Assembly (NCBI GenBank): GCA_003224905.1
Contig: QIAA01000041.1
Location: forward strand, 1 to 64,000
Length of the DNA: 64,000 nt
Source: Acidobacteriota bacterium
GTDB lineage: Bacteria; Acidobacteriota; Terriglobia; Terriglobales; Acidobacteriaceae
Direction: 5' to 3'
Part shown: positions 1 to 9,076 of the stretch, in pieces
Position numbering within the stretch: the stretch's first letter is position 1
Layout of the letters: the number at the start of each line of letters is the position of its first letter
Program-made: the position numbers and the translations under genes
Notes under the pieces: model-generated
Databases searched by the model: none
What the model saw: only the letters and a program-made list of their open reading frames with translations
Told to the model about the DNA's origin: nothing

Positions 1-1
1 T

Positions 2-1108
2 GCCCGGAAATTGATCGTGAGGACAAGCCGTAGAAGGTCCTTGGGGGTTTCCGGCGCACGGATCGTAGATCCCGTTAGAGTTAGCCGGGCTCTGGGAGAA
101 GTCACCGGCGCGCTCCAGATCCGTAGGGACGATTCCTTCCAGGTTGACCGGGTCCTGCTGGCGAACCTTTTCGAAATCGACAAAAAAGAAGGTCTTGTTT
201 TTCTTCAGAGGCCCACCGAGAGAGAAACCATATTGATCTCGGACGTGGTCAGGTTTTTCGCCGGAGTTGAAGAAGTCCCGCGCATCAAAATTGGACCGCT
301 GCCCGTACCACCAGCCGCTGCCGTGAAAATTGTTCGAACCCTGCTTCAGCACCATATTCACGATCGTGCCGCCGTTATTGCCGAACTCGGCGGAAAAGCT
401 ATTGTTCTGAACTTTGAACTCCTGTACGATCTCGACCGAAGGCTGGTAGTAGACGTTGGAGTTGCCGCCCTCGCCCTGTTCCGGCGCGCTGATGGGACTG
501 CCATCGAGCGTAACTTGGGCTGTGGCGTTGCGCTGACCGTTGGACACGAAATTGGTCCCGGTCGGGTAGTTGTCGGTGATTCCCGAACCGGTGGTTTCTG
601 TCACTCCACCCGCCAAAAACACCAAGCCAAACATGCTGCGGCCGTACAGTGGAATGTCCCGCACGTACTCGTTGGTGACATCAGTGCCGAGAGAAGCATT
701 CTCCGTGTCCAACAGGGGCGCCGCCGTGGTCACCTCCACGGTCGTAATCAATCCCAGCGGGTGTAGCGTGAAGTCAATCGAGGTCTGCTGCGAAACCTGC
801 AGTACCACATTCTTTTCCTCGGCCGGCCGAAAGCCTGCGGCATCAGACTTAATGGTGTAAACGGCGGGCCGCAACCCGGTCAGAACATAAAGTCCGTGAT
901 CGTCGCTGTGGGAAGTTTGTGAAATACCCGTAGCGTCATTTGTGATGGTAATGGTGGCATTGGCTACCAGAGCCCCACTCTGGTCCCTAACGACACCGCG
1001 AATCTGCGCGGTGTAACTGGCCTGACTCCATGCGGGCGCAGATAGCAAAAGACAGATAAAGGGGATACAAGCTGCGGGCCATGCCTGACTACGTTTATTG
1101 AGACGCAT
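2..1108 (-). CDS. TonB-dependent receptor (Oar-like), N-terminal part, cut by window edge
   Basis: This is the N-terminal ~369 residues of a large outer-membrane receptor, running open off the left edge. The start at 1108 (MRLNKRSQAW) follows a purine-rich stretch and begins a signal peptide ending near APAWSQA. Residues ~30-115 form a carboxypeptidase-regulatory-like beta-sandwich (IRGVVRDQSGALV, then GLRPAVYTIK). A plug domain follows, with TTAAPLLDTENASLG, IPLYGRS and NGQRNATAQVTLDG. The later part (FSAEFGNNGGTIVNMVLKQG, FHGSGWWYGQRSN, FFFVDFEK) is typical of acidobacterial Oar-like receptors of 1000-1200 residues. Proteins of this family take up large or complexed nutrients using TonB energy; the substrate cannot be read from sequence. 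Family assignment is firm. Confidence 0.9.
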   Translation of the reverse strand, partial: MRLNKRSQAWPAACIPFICLLLSAPAWSQASYTAQIRGVVRDQSGALVANATITITNDATGISQTSHSDDHGLYVLTGLRPAVYTIKSDAAGFRPAEEKNVVLQVSQQTSIDFTLHPLGLITTVEVTTAAPLLDTENASLGTDVTNEYVRDIPLYGRSMFGLVFLAGGVTETTGSGITDNYPTGTNFVSNGQRNATAQVTLDGSPISAPEQGEGGNSNVYYQPSVEIVQEFKVQNNSFSAEFGNNGGTIVNMVLKQGSNNFHGSGWWYGQRSNFDARDFFNSGEKPDHVRDQYGFSLGGPLKKNKTFFFVDFEKVRQQDPVNLEGIVPTDLERAGDFSQSPANSNGIYDPCAGNPQGPSTACPHDQFPG

Positions 1109-1175
1109 AGCAGCCTCCCTCGTTGGCTTTCTTTTTGTTACGAGACGATACTATTGCTTTCGTTTAAGTAGGAAG

Positions 1176-1513
1176 TCAAGCCAAATCGTAATGCTTCGCC
1201 CGGCGCTGAAAACGCCGCAGTCCCACCGGCAGAAAGCTCTGCTCGCGCGTACGCGCAATGCGCAGCCGAATCGTCCCCAACCGGGTCACGAAACCCCGCT
1301 CATAGTAGCCGTTGCGGTAGACGCGCCCTTTCCCCCCCGCCGCCGTTCATACCGCCCCCAGCCCGAAAACCGATCCCGTTGCCGCTCCGATTGCAACTCG
1401 AAAAACCGCTGCCAGGCTTGCCGCGTCTGCCCATACAGATCGCCCCAGAAGCTCTGTTTCATCTCCGCCAAACAATGTTGGAAATGCTCCGTGATCGGGA
1501 TTATCTTCGCCAT
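1176..1513 (-). pseudogene. IS256-type (Mutator) transposase, frameshifted N-terminal fragment
   Basis: From 1513 the frame reads MAKIIPITEHFQHCLAEMKQ and continues to SERQRDRFSGWGRYERRRGG, the usual N-terminus of acidobacterial IS256-family transposases. At a run of seven C (about 1326-1340 on the + strand) the frame is lost. Adding one base restores GRVYRNGYYERGF...VTRLGTIRLRIAR...QSFLPVGLRRFQRRA, until a stop at 1176. About 110 of ~400 residues remain and the DDE catalytic core is gone. The stretch 1516-1600 upstream may include one insertion-sequence end, but no matching partner repeat was found. This is a dead remnant. Confidence 0.8.
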
Positions 1514-1662
1514 TGGGTGTAGGTCTCCTTTTCCAGGATCGGCTTTAGCTCGTTAGGCCAAAGCCAACTTACACCCTCTCGCTTTTTACACAATCAACGT
1601 TACGTCACCCTCAGCGGACTGTCCGTTGCCTGGCCATGCGAGTGGGCCTAGCATGCTCATCT

Positions 1663-1851
1663 CGTAGCAGAGTAGAGGCACCCGCAGTGATCGGCCAGAC
1701 TATCTCGCGCCCGCGCAAGCGGGATTCCCGCCTCCGTATCCGGTGAAGAAAGAAATTCCGGAGATGAATGCGGAGCTGATTCGCCATTACCTTCGCCAGT
1801 TGATGATCGTTTACGCCACGATGGGAACGGACGGAAAGCTGCAGAACGGAG
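1663..1851 (+). pseudogene. TonB_C-like protein fragment, copy 1
   Basis: One reading frame gives DRPDYLAPAQAGFPPPYPVK and then KEIPEMNAELIRHYLRQL, MIVYATMGTDGKLQ. It resembles the C-terminal TonB-like domain found in many acidobacterial periplasmic proteins (typically ...VIVYATMNTDGKLQQ, then KQSPD). No start or upstream domain is attached, and homology stops abruptly after KLQN at about 1851, where unrelated sequence begins. A second copy lies at 9411-9551. The open frame runs on to 2276 and contains a stretch resembling the end of a periplasmic adaptor (FEVAEGLKPGDRVAA at about 1917-1960), a weak impression only. Family assignment is moderate. Confidence 0.5.
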
Positions 1852-1964
1852 ATCGGGTTTCCGAGAGACAGATTCGCCCCGCCGGGCAAAGTGAAGATGA
1901 AAAAGGCCGGCGTTTTGAAGTGGCTGAGGGGTTGAAGCCGGGAGACCGAGTTGCCGCCCCAGCT

Positions 1965-2495
1965 TCAGGGGAGTTCATCATTGAAGAGGCCGTCGACAAC
2001 AGTCTGACCCAGAACACAAACTGGCGCCGCCGCGTCCACGTCAGCCTGGGTAAAGAACGCTCCCAAGCGAAGATTCCACCAACGAATTTGCACAAACTCC
2101 GGCGTGACACCGCGATATGTGGTTGCCCAGTTCTGCCCCGCATAGATGACTTGGATGTGTCCATCGACATTTGGAGACATCCCTTTGATCAAGAGAACCT
2201 GCTGCACGATCGCAGTAGCATCCGACAGAGTCAGCGTGCGATCGCCGCGCGCGCCGTAACGGATCCCATTCCTTGAGCAGCTTCCAGCCTCTATCCAGAT
2301 AAAGTTGTCCCCCAGATTCTGCAGTTGCTTCTCGATGACGCTGCTGCCTGCATTGCTTATCTCGACAACACAGATGAATGCTCCAACGCCTACAGAGATG
2401 CCAAGAATCGTGAGGATGGTTCTGATTGCGTTATGCCGCAGAATGGTGGTTGACTCTCGAACTATGTTTCCGAAATTCATCGCAGCCAGATCCAA
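1965..2495 (-). pseudogene. MacB-type ABC transporter permease, truncated N-terminal fragment
   Basis: About 172 residues starting MDLAAMNFGNIVRESTTILR. The first transmembrane helix (AIRTILTILGISVGVGAFIC) is followed by part of the periplasmic MacB_PCD domain (IEKQLQNLGDNFIWIEAG, TLTLSDATAIV, TTYRGVTPEF, VCVLGQTVVDGLF). It stops just after NDELP. Intact MacB permeases are about 400 residues, with three further helices and the FtsX domain, all missing here. The cut faces the TonB_C-like fragment at 1663-1851. MNF at 2480 is an alternative start. Loss of the membrane core means it should not function. Confidence 0.75.
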
Positions 2496-2986
2496 CGTGA
2501 ACTCGACCTGCTTTTCAATTCTTGGCTCGGTGCGCCTACCTTGAAGATTATATTTTCTTGCTTGATCTCAAAGCCCTGCCTGGGCAGACGTTTTTCTGAG
2601 TGAAATAGTGGGGGTTATGCTCTGCAATTCGTAATAGGTCACGCTGTAGGGTATCCACTCGGCTCAAGACCTGCTTTGTCCATGGCCCAACTCCACGGGA
2701 AGTCCCGCGGAAGGACTCACGCAGGAACCCGTTATGAAGGGGGCGATGGCAAATCCTCCGCCCATGTTTGCGGCACGCAGCACGGGACAGGCAACGGCAG
2801 AAGCTGACCTTTAATATCTCGCCACACTACCCGCGCTCAGGCCCGTTTGATTCAAGGTCGTGAGTGGGGTTGTGTGACAATCACTCTCAGACTCTGGCAT
2901 ATTTGGCGATTTGCATGAAACCTCCTCAGCGAGCAAGAAGTAGAGTCCGCTGCCCGCCGCTGTATGATCCTTCATCTTACTGCGCA
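2496..2986. other. Intergenic stretch, no recognisable gene
   Basis: About 490 bases between the truncated permease and the end of the LytTR regulator. An open + strand frame of ~55 codons ends at 2817 (...MANPPPMFAARSTGQATAEADL), but it has no recognised family and no convincing start. No tRNA, repeat or strong hairpin was seen. Confidence 0.4.
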
Positions 2987-3760
2987 TCACACTTCATTCT
3001 GCAGAAGAGTCTCCAGCCGCGCGCGGAATCCACGTCCCACGCTCAATTTTGTACCGTCCTTGAGGAGAAGGAGCTGTTCGCCGTGAAACCATGGCTGCAA
3101 TTCCTTCACGCGATCCAGATTTACAATGGCCGACCGGTGAATACGCACGAATTGTTCAGGGTCGAGCTTAGGCTCAAGGGCGTTCATGGTGGTTCGGAAC
3201 AGATGTGATTCCCGGCCTACATGGAGAGTCACATAGTTGCCAGATGCTTCCAGCCAGTCGACATCAATCGATCGAACGAAAATGATCCGCCCAGCGGATT
3301 TGACAACCAGGCGGCGCAGAAACTTACGGTCGTTTCGTACCGATTCGAGCAGCGCCCGAAGTGTGTCCTGGGCCAACTCGTTCCTTTGGCGAAAATCGTC
3401 TCGAGCTCGATTCAGCGCTTTCTGAAAGCGTTCCTCATCGAAGGGCTTCAATAGATAGTCAACTGCGTGTACATCGAAGGCGTGCAGAGCATACTTGTCG
3501 TATGCGGTTGCGAAGATTACGAGCGGTAGCTGTTTCGGAGGAACAGAATCCAGGACTTCGAAACCGTCCATGTTCGGCATCTGCACGTCCAGGAATATGA
3601 GATCAGGCGAGAGTTGGAGAATCGAACGTATGGCATCAGCCCCGGTGGAGCATTCACCCATCAACTGGATGTCCGGTTCAGCCTTGAGCAGTGACACTAT
3701 CCGCCGCCGTGCCCAAAGCTCGTCGTCCACGATGAGGGTCTGAATCTGCCGAATCTTCAT
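2987..3760 (-). CDS. LytTR-family response regulator
   Basis: A receiver domain is followed by a LytTR DNA-binding domain (257 aa from ATG 3760; a start six codons upstream at 3778 is possible). Acidic residues open the receiver (LIVDDE); the phospho-acceptor Asp lies in LIFLDVQMPNMDGF, with ATAYD and the LLKPF lysine following. The C-terminal half has IDVDWLEASGNYVTLHVG, FVRIHRSAIVNLDRV and ends RLETLLQNEV. Such proteins bind DNA as dimers after phosphorylation, here probably by the LytS-type kinase whose 3' end overlaps this gene by ~80 bases. The operon position suggests control of, or response to, the upstream molybdenum hydroxylase, but the target is not shown. Confidence 0.93.
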   Translation of the reverse strand: MKIRQIQTLIVDDELWARRRIVSLLKAEPDIQLMGECSTGADAIRSILQLSPDLIFLDVQMPNMDGFEVLDSVPPKQLPLVIFATAYDKYALHAFDVHAVDYLLKPFDEERFQKALNRARDDFRQRNELAQDTLRALLESVRNDRKFLRRLVVKSAGRIIFVRSIDVDWLEASGNYVTLHVGRESHLFRTTMNALEPKLDPEQFVRIHRSAIVNLDRVKELQPWFHGEQLLLLKDGTKLSVGRGFRARLETLLQNEV

Positions 3761-4886
3761 AAAAACTCGGCCCAGCAACCTGTGCAGAGTTTCCCATACT
3801 TTGAACGTGATATGGAATTTCTATCGTCAGGCACGCTCCGGTTTGCGGAGAGCTCTGCAATTCAAACCGGTAGGCTCCTCGATAAAGTTGCTCGAGACGA
3901 CGTTGCGTGTTCAGCAATCCCAGCCCGGCAGAAACGTCCGCGAGAGTCTGCTTTGGGAAACCAAGTCCATCATCCAGCACATTCAGAATCAAGCGGCCAC
4001 CATGCCGGTTAGCCTCGATCTTGATCGTGCCTGCGCTCTCGCGCGCAGCGAATCCATGCCGGATGGAATTCTCCGCTAGAGGCTGCAATAACATGCTGGG
4101 AACCATGGCATCCAGCGCTTCCGGGGATACGTCCACGACCAAGGTTAATCGCTCATGGAAGCGAATGCGCTCGATTTCGACATACGCCTTCAAGAAGTCG
4201 AGTTCCTGCCGCAGCGGGACTTCGTGCTCGCCGATGCTATCCAGGGTGAGCCGCAGAAGATCACTCAAACGATTAATCATGCGGTCGGCTCCATTCACAT
4301 CTTCATGCATCATCGCGGCGATTGTATGCAATGTATTGAAAAGAAAATGAGGATGGAGCTGGGATCTCAAGAGGTGTAACTCAGCCTGGGCCAGCTGCTT
4401 TTCGCGATCGGTATACCGCTGAAAATAATCCAATGCTTGCGTAAACCCCACAATGCCCCAATAGGTCAGTAAATTGGGATGGAAGCGAATGAAGAGCATG
4501 TGAAACAGCCCTGGTGACGCATAACAAAGCGCTGCATAAAGCCAGGAGTGACTGAGGGAAAAAACTAAACATGCGGGGATGTGCACAAGAACGGACCGGC
4601 GCCAAGTCCGCTGTTCCAGAGGAAAGCGCCGGGTGAGCCACACAATCGGTGGGATGAAGAGGAAAGCAATGCCGGCATTAGCCAGCGTGAGCGCCATCGT
4701 GCGGGTCCAGGGAATGGCATCTCCACGATAGAGGAAAAAAAGGTAAGTCTCGGGGACAAAGAGCAGGGAGAGAATTGCCCAACCCAGAACGAACAGGATC
4801 CAGCGACCCCAACGGCTATGCAAAACGCGATAGGTCAGGGGAGGATGTACCCCCTGGTTGTTATCCATCTCGGCGGAACCGTTCAC
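3678..4886 (-). CDS. LytS-type sensor histidine kinase (His_kinase family)
   Basis: A membrane sensor kinase of 402 residues. Residues ~28-155 hold about four hydrophobic helices (ILFVLGWAILSLLFV, LTLANAGIAFLFIPP, VHIPACLVFSLSHSWLYAAL, LLTYWGIVGF). The phospho-accepting motif QLHPHFLFNTLH is near residue 180, followed by an HATPase domain with LLQPLAENSIRHG and DDGLGFP. The GTG start at 4886 overlaps the stop of the FAD subunit gene (GTGA); ATG 4868 is an alternative. The 3' end runs unusually far (~80 bp) into the regulator gene in another frame, so the last ~27 residues are of doubtful function. It is likely translated as part of the dehydrogenase operon. Confidence 0.92.
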   Translation of the reverse strand: MNGSAEMDNNQGVHPPLTYRVLHSRWGRWILFVLGWAILSLLFVPETYLFFLYRGDAIPWTRTMALTLANAGIAFLFIPPIVWLTRRFPLEQRTWRRSVLVHIPACLVFSLSHSWLYAALCYASPGLFHMLFIRFHPNLLTYWGIVGFTQALDYFQRYTDREKQLAQAELHLLRSQLHPHFLFNTLHTIAAMMHEDVNGADRMINRLSDLLRLTLDSIGEHEVPLRQELDFLKAYVEIERIRFHERLTLVVDVSPEALDAMVPSMLLQPLAENSIRHGFAARESAGTIKIEANRHGGRLILNVLDDGLGFPKQTLADVSAGLGLLNTQRRLEQLYRGAYRFELQSSPQTGACLTIEIPYHVQSMGNSAQVAGPSFYEDSADSDPHRGRRALGTAADSVTAQG

Positions 4887-5887
4887 GTGCGTTCACTCGG
4901 CGTTTCGGGATGGCTTTCCATGATCGCCCGCAGTGATTCTTCAACAATGCCCCGCACGAGCTCGACCTTATATCCGTTTTGCGACAGCGGTTCTGCCCCT
5001 CTGGTAGCGGCGTCAGCTGCTTCCCGCAAGGTTCGCGGATTCAGATCGCGTCCGAGGAGAACCTTCTCTGTCTCTGATGATCTCCAGGGTATCGGTGCTA
5101 CACCCGAGAGCACAACTCGAGACCAGTCAACCCGGCGTCCCGTCAGCTTGAGAGCCAAGGCTAGTCCGGCGAGTGCAAAGTCCCAGGATCCTCGTGCTCG
5201 CACTTTGCGGTACGAACTGATTGATCCTGGGGCAAGCGGCGGCAGACTAATATGGGTGATGATTTCTCCCGATCGGAGCACGTTTTCTCTGGCGAGGTCT
5301 AGAGCCGGCAGCACAAAAAAAGATCCGAGTGGCACGACCCGCATGCCGAGAGGTCCTCTTATGTGGGCCCGTGCATCCAAGGCAACCAAAGCGGGTGCTG
5401 TGTCGGATGGATGCACGATATAACAACGTGAGCCGCCGAATACGCAGTGGAATTCATTCTCTCCATTGATGGCGAAGCATGTATCGCCTCCCTTGCGGAG
5501 GCATTGGAAATCACCGCGGAAGTACCAGCAACGCGGGCGCTGGCACAGATTGCCGCCAATCGTTCCCTGATTACGCAATTGCGGGCTGGCCGCGGCCGCA
5601 GCGGCTTGCGCTAAGAGGGCATAGTTCTGAGCAATAAGCGGGCTCGTCGCAACTTCGGAGAGGGTTGTAAGAGCTCCGATCCGGACTGCGCCATCTTCCC
5701 TGGAGTTGATTCCGCGTAACTCGCCGATACCAGTAATCGAAACAATCTTCTCCGCACCAAACACTCCGTCTCGCAAACAACCGAGCAGATCGGTTCCACC
5801 TGCATGCACGTGGCTGCCGGAAGAGGCTAGCTGCTGAACCGCCTGACGAAGAGAACTTGGGCGGACGTGGCTAAATTTAGGCAGCAT
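4883..5887 (-). CDS. Xanthine dehydrogenase family, FAD-binding subunit with Fe-S insertion (YagS/PaoB-like)
   Basis: The 334-residue FAD subunit of a heterotrimeric molybdenum hydroxylase. The FAD-binding start is VHAGGTDLLGCLRDG, with the second flavin loop QLRNQGTIGGNLCQRPRCWY. The cysteine-rich insertion (CQRPRCWYF, FQCLRKGGDTCF, FHCVFGGSRC) is characteristic of the PaoB/YagS and hydroxybenzoyl-CoA-reductase-beta branch and is expected to bind an additional [4Fe-4S] cluster. The C-terminal CO-dehydrogenase-flavoprotein domain follows (SSYRKVRARGSWDFALAGLA). The gene starts three bases after the stop of the molybdopterin subunit and overlaps the kinase gene. It passes electrons from the [2Fe-2S] subunit to an acceptor; the physiological substrate is unknown. 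Confidence 0.93.
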   Translation of the reverse strand: MLPKFSHVRPSSLRQAVQQLASSGSHVHAGGTDLLGCLRDGVFGAEKIVSITGIGELRGINSREDGAVRIGALTTLSEVATSPLIAQNYALLAQAAAAAASPQLRNQGTIGGNLCQRPRCWYFRGDFQCLRKGGDTCFAINGENEFHCVFGGSRCYIVHPSDTAPALVALDARAHIRGPLGMRVVPLGSFFVLPALDLARENVLRSGEIITHISLPPLAPGSISSYRKVRARGSWDFALAGLALALKLTGRRVDWSRVVLSGVAPIPWRSSETEKVLLGRDLNPRTLREAADAATRGAEPLSQNGYKVELVRGIVEESLRAIMESHPETPSERT

Positions 5888-5890
5888 GAA

Positions 5891-8191
5891 TCATCTCGCT
5901 TCCCTTCTTGCGGCCAACAATGCAAGCATTTGCATGGGGCTGATGGGCGCCTGGGTTACACGTATTCCGGTGGCGTGATAGACCGCATTGGCAATGGCTG
6001 GCGCGGTCGGAACCGTGCCGATTTCGCCCACGCCCTTGGCTCCCGCCGAGTTGCACTCTGCGTCCTTGGGATCGATCGTCAGGCATAGCTGATCGAAAGG
6101 AACGTCCTTTGCCGTGGGAATCTTGTAATCGTGCCAGTTGGCATTCACCATCCTGCCCGTCTGATGATCGTCCAGAACACGTTGCTCGGTTAAGGCGAAA
6201 CCGATTCCCATAACCATGCCGCCAAAAATCTGGCTTTCGTGCGTCAAAGGGTTCATGACGCGTCCACTATCGTGACAAGCCAGAAGGCGAATGACCCGGA
6301 TTTCGCCGGTGTGGACGTTGACCTCCACTTCGGCGAATTGCGCGCCAAACGAGGCAATCAGTCTCCCCTTGGGTTCGGGAGGAGGGTGGCCTATGCCTGC
6401 TATTTGCTCTCGTCGTGTTAGATCTTTCAGCTCTGAAAGGTTTTTTGGTTGTCCGGGTTCACGGACTGGGACAATCTTGCCATCTTTGAGACTCAGCTCA
6501 ATTGCTGGCCGCTTCAGCTCGCCTGCTGCGATCTCCAGGAGCTGTCGCTTAACATCCGCAGCAGCAGCGCGGACCGCCGGAGCATAGACCATCACCGAAT
6601 GACTGCCGCCGCCGGACTTGCCGTATTGCGTGGTACCGGTGTCGGCATGCTCGACGTGAATCTTCTGCAGTGGAATCCCAAGCTCCTCCGCAACTACCAT
6701 TGCCATGATTGTTTTAGTGCCGGTGCCTTGGTCGGCTGCGGCCATATTCAAAGTAGCGCTGCCATCTGGAAACAGCGTGACAATCACGGTTGTGGGCGGT
6801 CCTCCTTCAGTGATCCAGCGACATGAAGCCACTCCCACCCCACGCTTCACAGGATCGCTGCTCGAAGCACGCGCAACACGGGCCTTTGTCCAGCCAAACG
6901 CTTCCGCTCCTTTGAGAAGGCATTCTCGCAGCTCGATGCTGGTATACGGCTCGCCAGTTCGAGGATGAGTAGCTGGAACGTTTTTCAATCGAAATTCCAC
7001 CGGGTCCATGCCGATTTTGTCGGCCAACATGTCGATCATCTGTTCCAGCGCCCATGCCGACTGTGCGGCTCCGGGCCCTCGGAATGCTCGCGCCTTACCA
7101 GCATTGATGTAGACTTCGGTGTCCTGTGTTCGGATATTGGGACAGGCATAGGAGCCTGCCGCCCACCCTGCCGCGTCGGCCCAATCGGCATACGCGCCAA
7201 CCGCTCCAAGATTCGTGAACTCAAGAGCGGTGAGGCTCCCATCTTTCTTTGCGCCCGCCTTCAGACACATCACATTCGGTGGGCGATTTCCGGCGCATAG
7301 AAATGACTCTTCCCGACTGAGGGCAAGCTTCACAGGACGGCGGGTCTTGCGTGCCAGCAGGGCCGCGATCAGAGTGTGCTTGCTGAGTTCTGCCTTACAT
7401 CCAAAGCTTCCTCCCACGTATTGGCTGATAACCCGCACCGAACTTACTGGCAACCGGAGCGTTGCCGCCAGCGACTTCTGCTCTTCGTAAATTGCCTGGG
7501 TCGGCACCCACACCGTGAGCTGCTCTCCCTCCCAGCGCGCCACCGCCACGTGGGTTTCCACGGTTGCATGTATTTCACAACTGGTTTCATAAGTCTCTTC
7601 AACGAGTACATCTGCTTCGCCGAATCCTTTGGCGAGGTCGCCTCGTTGATATGTATCTGGCCGTCTTACCAGGTTCCCTGTGTTGTGCAGGAGCGGTTGC
7701 CCAGGCTTCAGTGCATCCTGTGCGTGCAGCAAGTGGGACAGTTCCTCATACTCGACCTTCATGAGACGAAGCGCATCGTAGGCTTGATAAGGAGTGTCTG
7801 CTGCCAGTGCTGCAACTTCCTCTCCCTGATAACGGCAATGCTGATCAAAGAGGAGCACGGGAGGACCTTCGGGTACCCACCAGGGATAGGGAATAACTAA
7901 TTTGCCTTCCGGATCTGCGCTCGACACGATCGCGCGTACACCCGGGCTTTTTCGAGCTGCTTCCGTATTTAGGTTCTTAACGATGGCGTGAGGATGTGGA
8001 CATCGGAGAATGGCCGCGTGCAGCATATCGGGGAGGATTAAATCAGCGGGGTAAATGGCCGAGCCGCTGACTCTCTCGTAGCCATCCACTCGAGGGAGAG
8101 GCTTTCCCACAACCGTTGGATTCGTCCAAGGTTCCAGGTTTTGAGCGTCGGTCGAGCTGTTCCTTTCGGAACTGATTTCCGTCTGTTTCAC
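5891..8191 (-). CDS. Xanthine dehydrogenase family, molybdopterin-binding catalytic subunit (YagR/PaoC-like)
   Basis: The large catalytic subunit (~766 aa from GTG 8191, which overlaps the stop of the [2Fe-2S] gene as GTGA). The hammerhead region appears early (VDGYERVSGSAIYPADLILP, AAILRCPHPHA). Cofactor-binding segments are ISQYVGGSFGCKAE, KARAFRGPGAAQSAWALEQM and DQGTGTKTIMAMV. The expected catalytic Glu sits in GAKGVGEIGTVPTAPAIANA near the C-terminus. These enzymes hydroxylate aromatic heterocycles or aldehydes with water as the oxygen source. The closest recognisable relatives are periplasmic aldehyde oxidoreductases (PaoABC), consistent with the Tat signal on the partner subunit. The substrate is not determinable. 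Confidence 0.95.
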   Translation of the reverse strand: MKQTEISSERNSSTDAQNLEPWTNPTVVGKPLPRVDGYERVSGSAIYPADLILPDMLHAAILRCPHPHAIVKNLNTEAARKSPGVRAIVSSADPEGKLVIPYPWWVPEGPPVLLFDQHCRYQGEEVAALAADTPYQAYDALRLMKVEYEELSHLLHAQDALKPGQPLLHNTGNLVRRPDTYQRGDLAKGFGEADVLVEETYETSCEIHATVETHVAVARWEGEQLTVWVPTQAIYEEQKSLAATLRLPVSSVRVISQYVGGSFGCKAELSKHTLIAALLARKTRRPVKLALSREESFLCAGNRPPNVMCLKAGAKKDGSLTALEFTNLGAVGAYADWADAAGWAAGSYACPNIRTQDTEVYINAGKARAFRGPGAAQSAWALEQMIDMLADKIGMDPVEFRLKNVPATHPRTGEPYTSIELRECLLKGAEAFGWTKARVARASSSDPVKRGVGVASCRWITEGGPPTTVIVTLFPDGSATLNMAAADQGTGTKTIMAMVVAEELGIPLQKIHVEHADTGTTQYGKSGGGSHSVMVYAPAVRAAAADVKRQLLEIAAGELKRPAIELSLKDGKIVPVREPGQPKNLSELKDLTRREQIAGIGHPPPEPKGRLIASFGAQFAEVEVNVHTGEIRVIRLLACHDSGRVMNPLTHESQIFGGMVMGIGFALTEQRVLDDHQTGRMVNANWHDYKIPTAKDVPFDQLCLTIDPKDAECNSAGAKGVGEIGTVPTAPAIANAVYHATGIRVTQAPISPMQMLALLAARREAR

Positions 8192-8823
8192 GCCGATCCT
8201 TCTTCTTTTTTCAATTCCGCCGCACGGCGAACTGCCTTGAAAATATGCTGATAAGCACCGCATCGGCACAGATTCCCACTCATGCCCTCGCGGATCTCCT
8301 CGTCGCTTGGGTCATGGTTGCTTCTCAGCAAGCCTTCTGCAGCCATGATCTGACCGGGAGTACAGTATCCACATTGAAAGGCATCTTTCTCGAGAAATGC
8401 TTGTTGCACCACGCCGAGTTTCTCGCCGTGCACGAGACCTTCGATAGTCGTTACGTCATGTCCATCGGCCTCGAATGCGAGTGTCAGACATGAGTAGCGT
8501 GATTTGTCGTCGATCAACACCGTGCAAGCGCCACACTCCCCGCGTTCACATCCCGGCTTGGTTCCGGTCATCCCCAGCTTTTCTCGGAGGACGTACAGCA
8601 GGTTCGTGCGCGGTTCGACTATCAACATGTGCTTTCGGCCGTTGATCACCAGGCTCAGCTTCTTGGGTTCTGCATCCTCGGTGAGTTCTTCTGCATCCTG
8701 TGCTGAAAGATTGCTCGCGACAGCGATGCCCGTCATCCCGACGCCGACCGATTCCAGGAAACCGCGCCTACTCACGCGCGAGCAGGGATCATCTGTCCTC
8801 TTGAGATCGTGATCTTCGTTCAC
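8188..8823 (-). CDS. Xanthine dehydrogenase family, [2Fe-2S] subunit with Tat signal (YagT/PaoA-like)
   Basis: About 211 residues from GTG 8823, chosen because a GAGGAGG site lies immediately upstream. The twin-arginine signal is SRRGFLESVGVGMTGIAVAS, so the folded complex is likely exported. Two [2Fe-2S] clusters are visible: plant-type CERGECGACTVLID...YSCL and the C-terminal CGYCTPGQIM...GNLCRCGAYQHI. This subunit carries electrons from molybdenum to FAD and leads the five-gene operon 8823-2987 (2Fe-2S, Mo, FAD, LytS, LytTR). Confidence 0.95.
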   Translation of the reverse strand: MNEDHDLKRTDDPCSRVSRRGFLESVGVGMTGIAVASNLSAQDAEELTEDAEPKKLSLVINGRKHMLIVEPRTNLLYVLREKLGMTGTKPGCERGECGACTVLIDDKSRYSCLTLAFEADGHDVTTIEGLVHGEKLGVVQQAFLEKDAFQCGYCTPGQIMAAEGLLRSNHDPSDEEIREGMSGNLCRCGAYQHIFKAVRRAAELKKEEGSA

Positions 8824-9076
8824 CAACCCTCCTCGAACGAGCCAAAGCCGGCGCCGGCCCGCGAATCGCTGGTCCAATGTATATCTACATAGAGCGATCA
8901 GACTGGATTAGGAAAGCAGTAAGGGACGAGAAACATCTGGTGGGGGCTAACTGCATCGCCAGCAATTCAAACGGGGAAAGGTTTTGACTGGGATCGAACG
9001 ATAATGATGCCTCCCAGTCCGGCTTCTGCACTCCGGGATTCGTGTCGCCGGCAAAGCATTGCTGCAAGCCTTCGCA

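Noticed and set aside
11..860. Two + strand frames opposite the receptor start
   Set aside because: They are the complement of the TonB-dependent receptor, whose signal peptide, plug motifs and frame are clear on the minus strand.
1743..2276. A 177-codon + strand frame taken as one gene
   Set aside because: Only its first third has TonB_C-like sequence; the rest runs antisense to the truncated MacB permease. It is a mosaic of fragments.
2305..2544. + strand frame opposite MacB remnant
   Set aside because: Complement of the recognised permease helix; no family resemblance of its own.
4581..5423. 280-codon + strand frame across kinase and FAD-subunit genes
   Set aside because: Low-complexity antisense frame; both minus-strand genes are well supported.
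5891..6088. Small frames opposite the Mo subunit
   Set aside because: No ribosome-binding site and no domain; antisense to the catalytic glutamate region.
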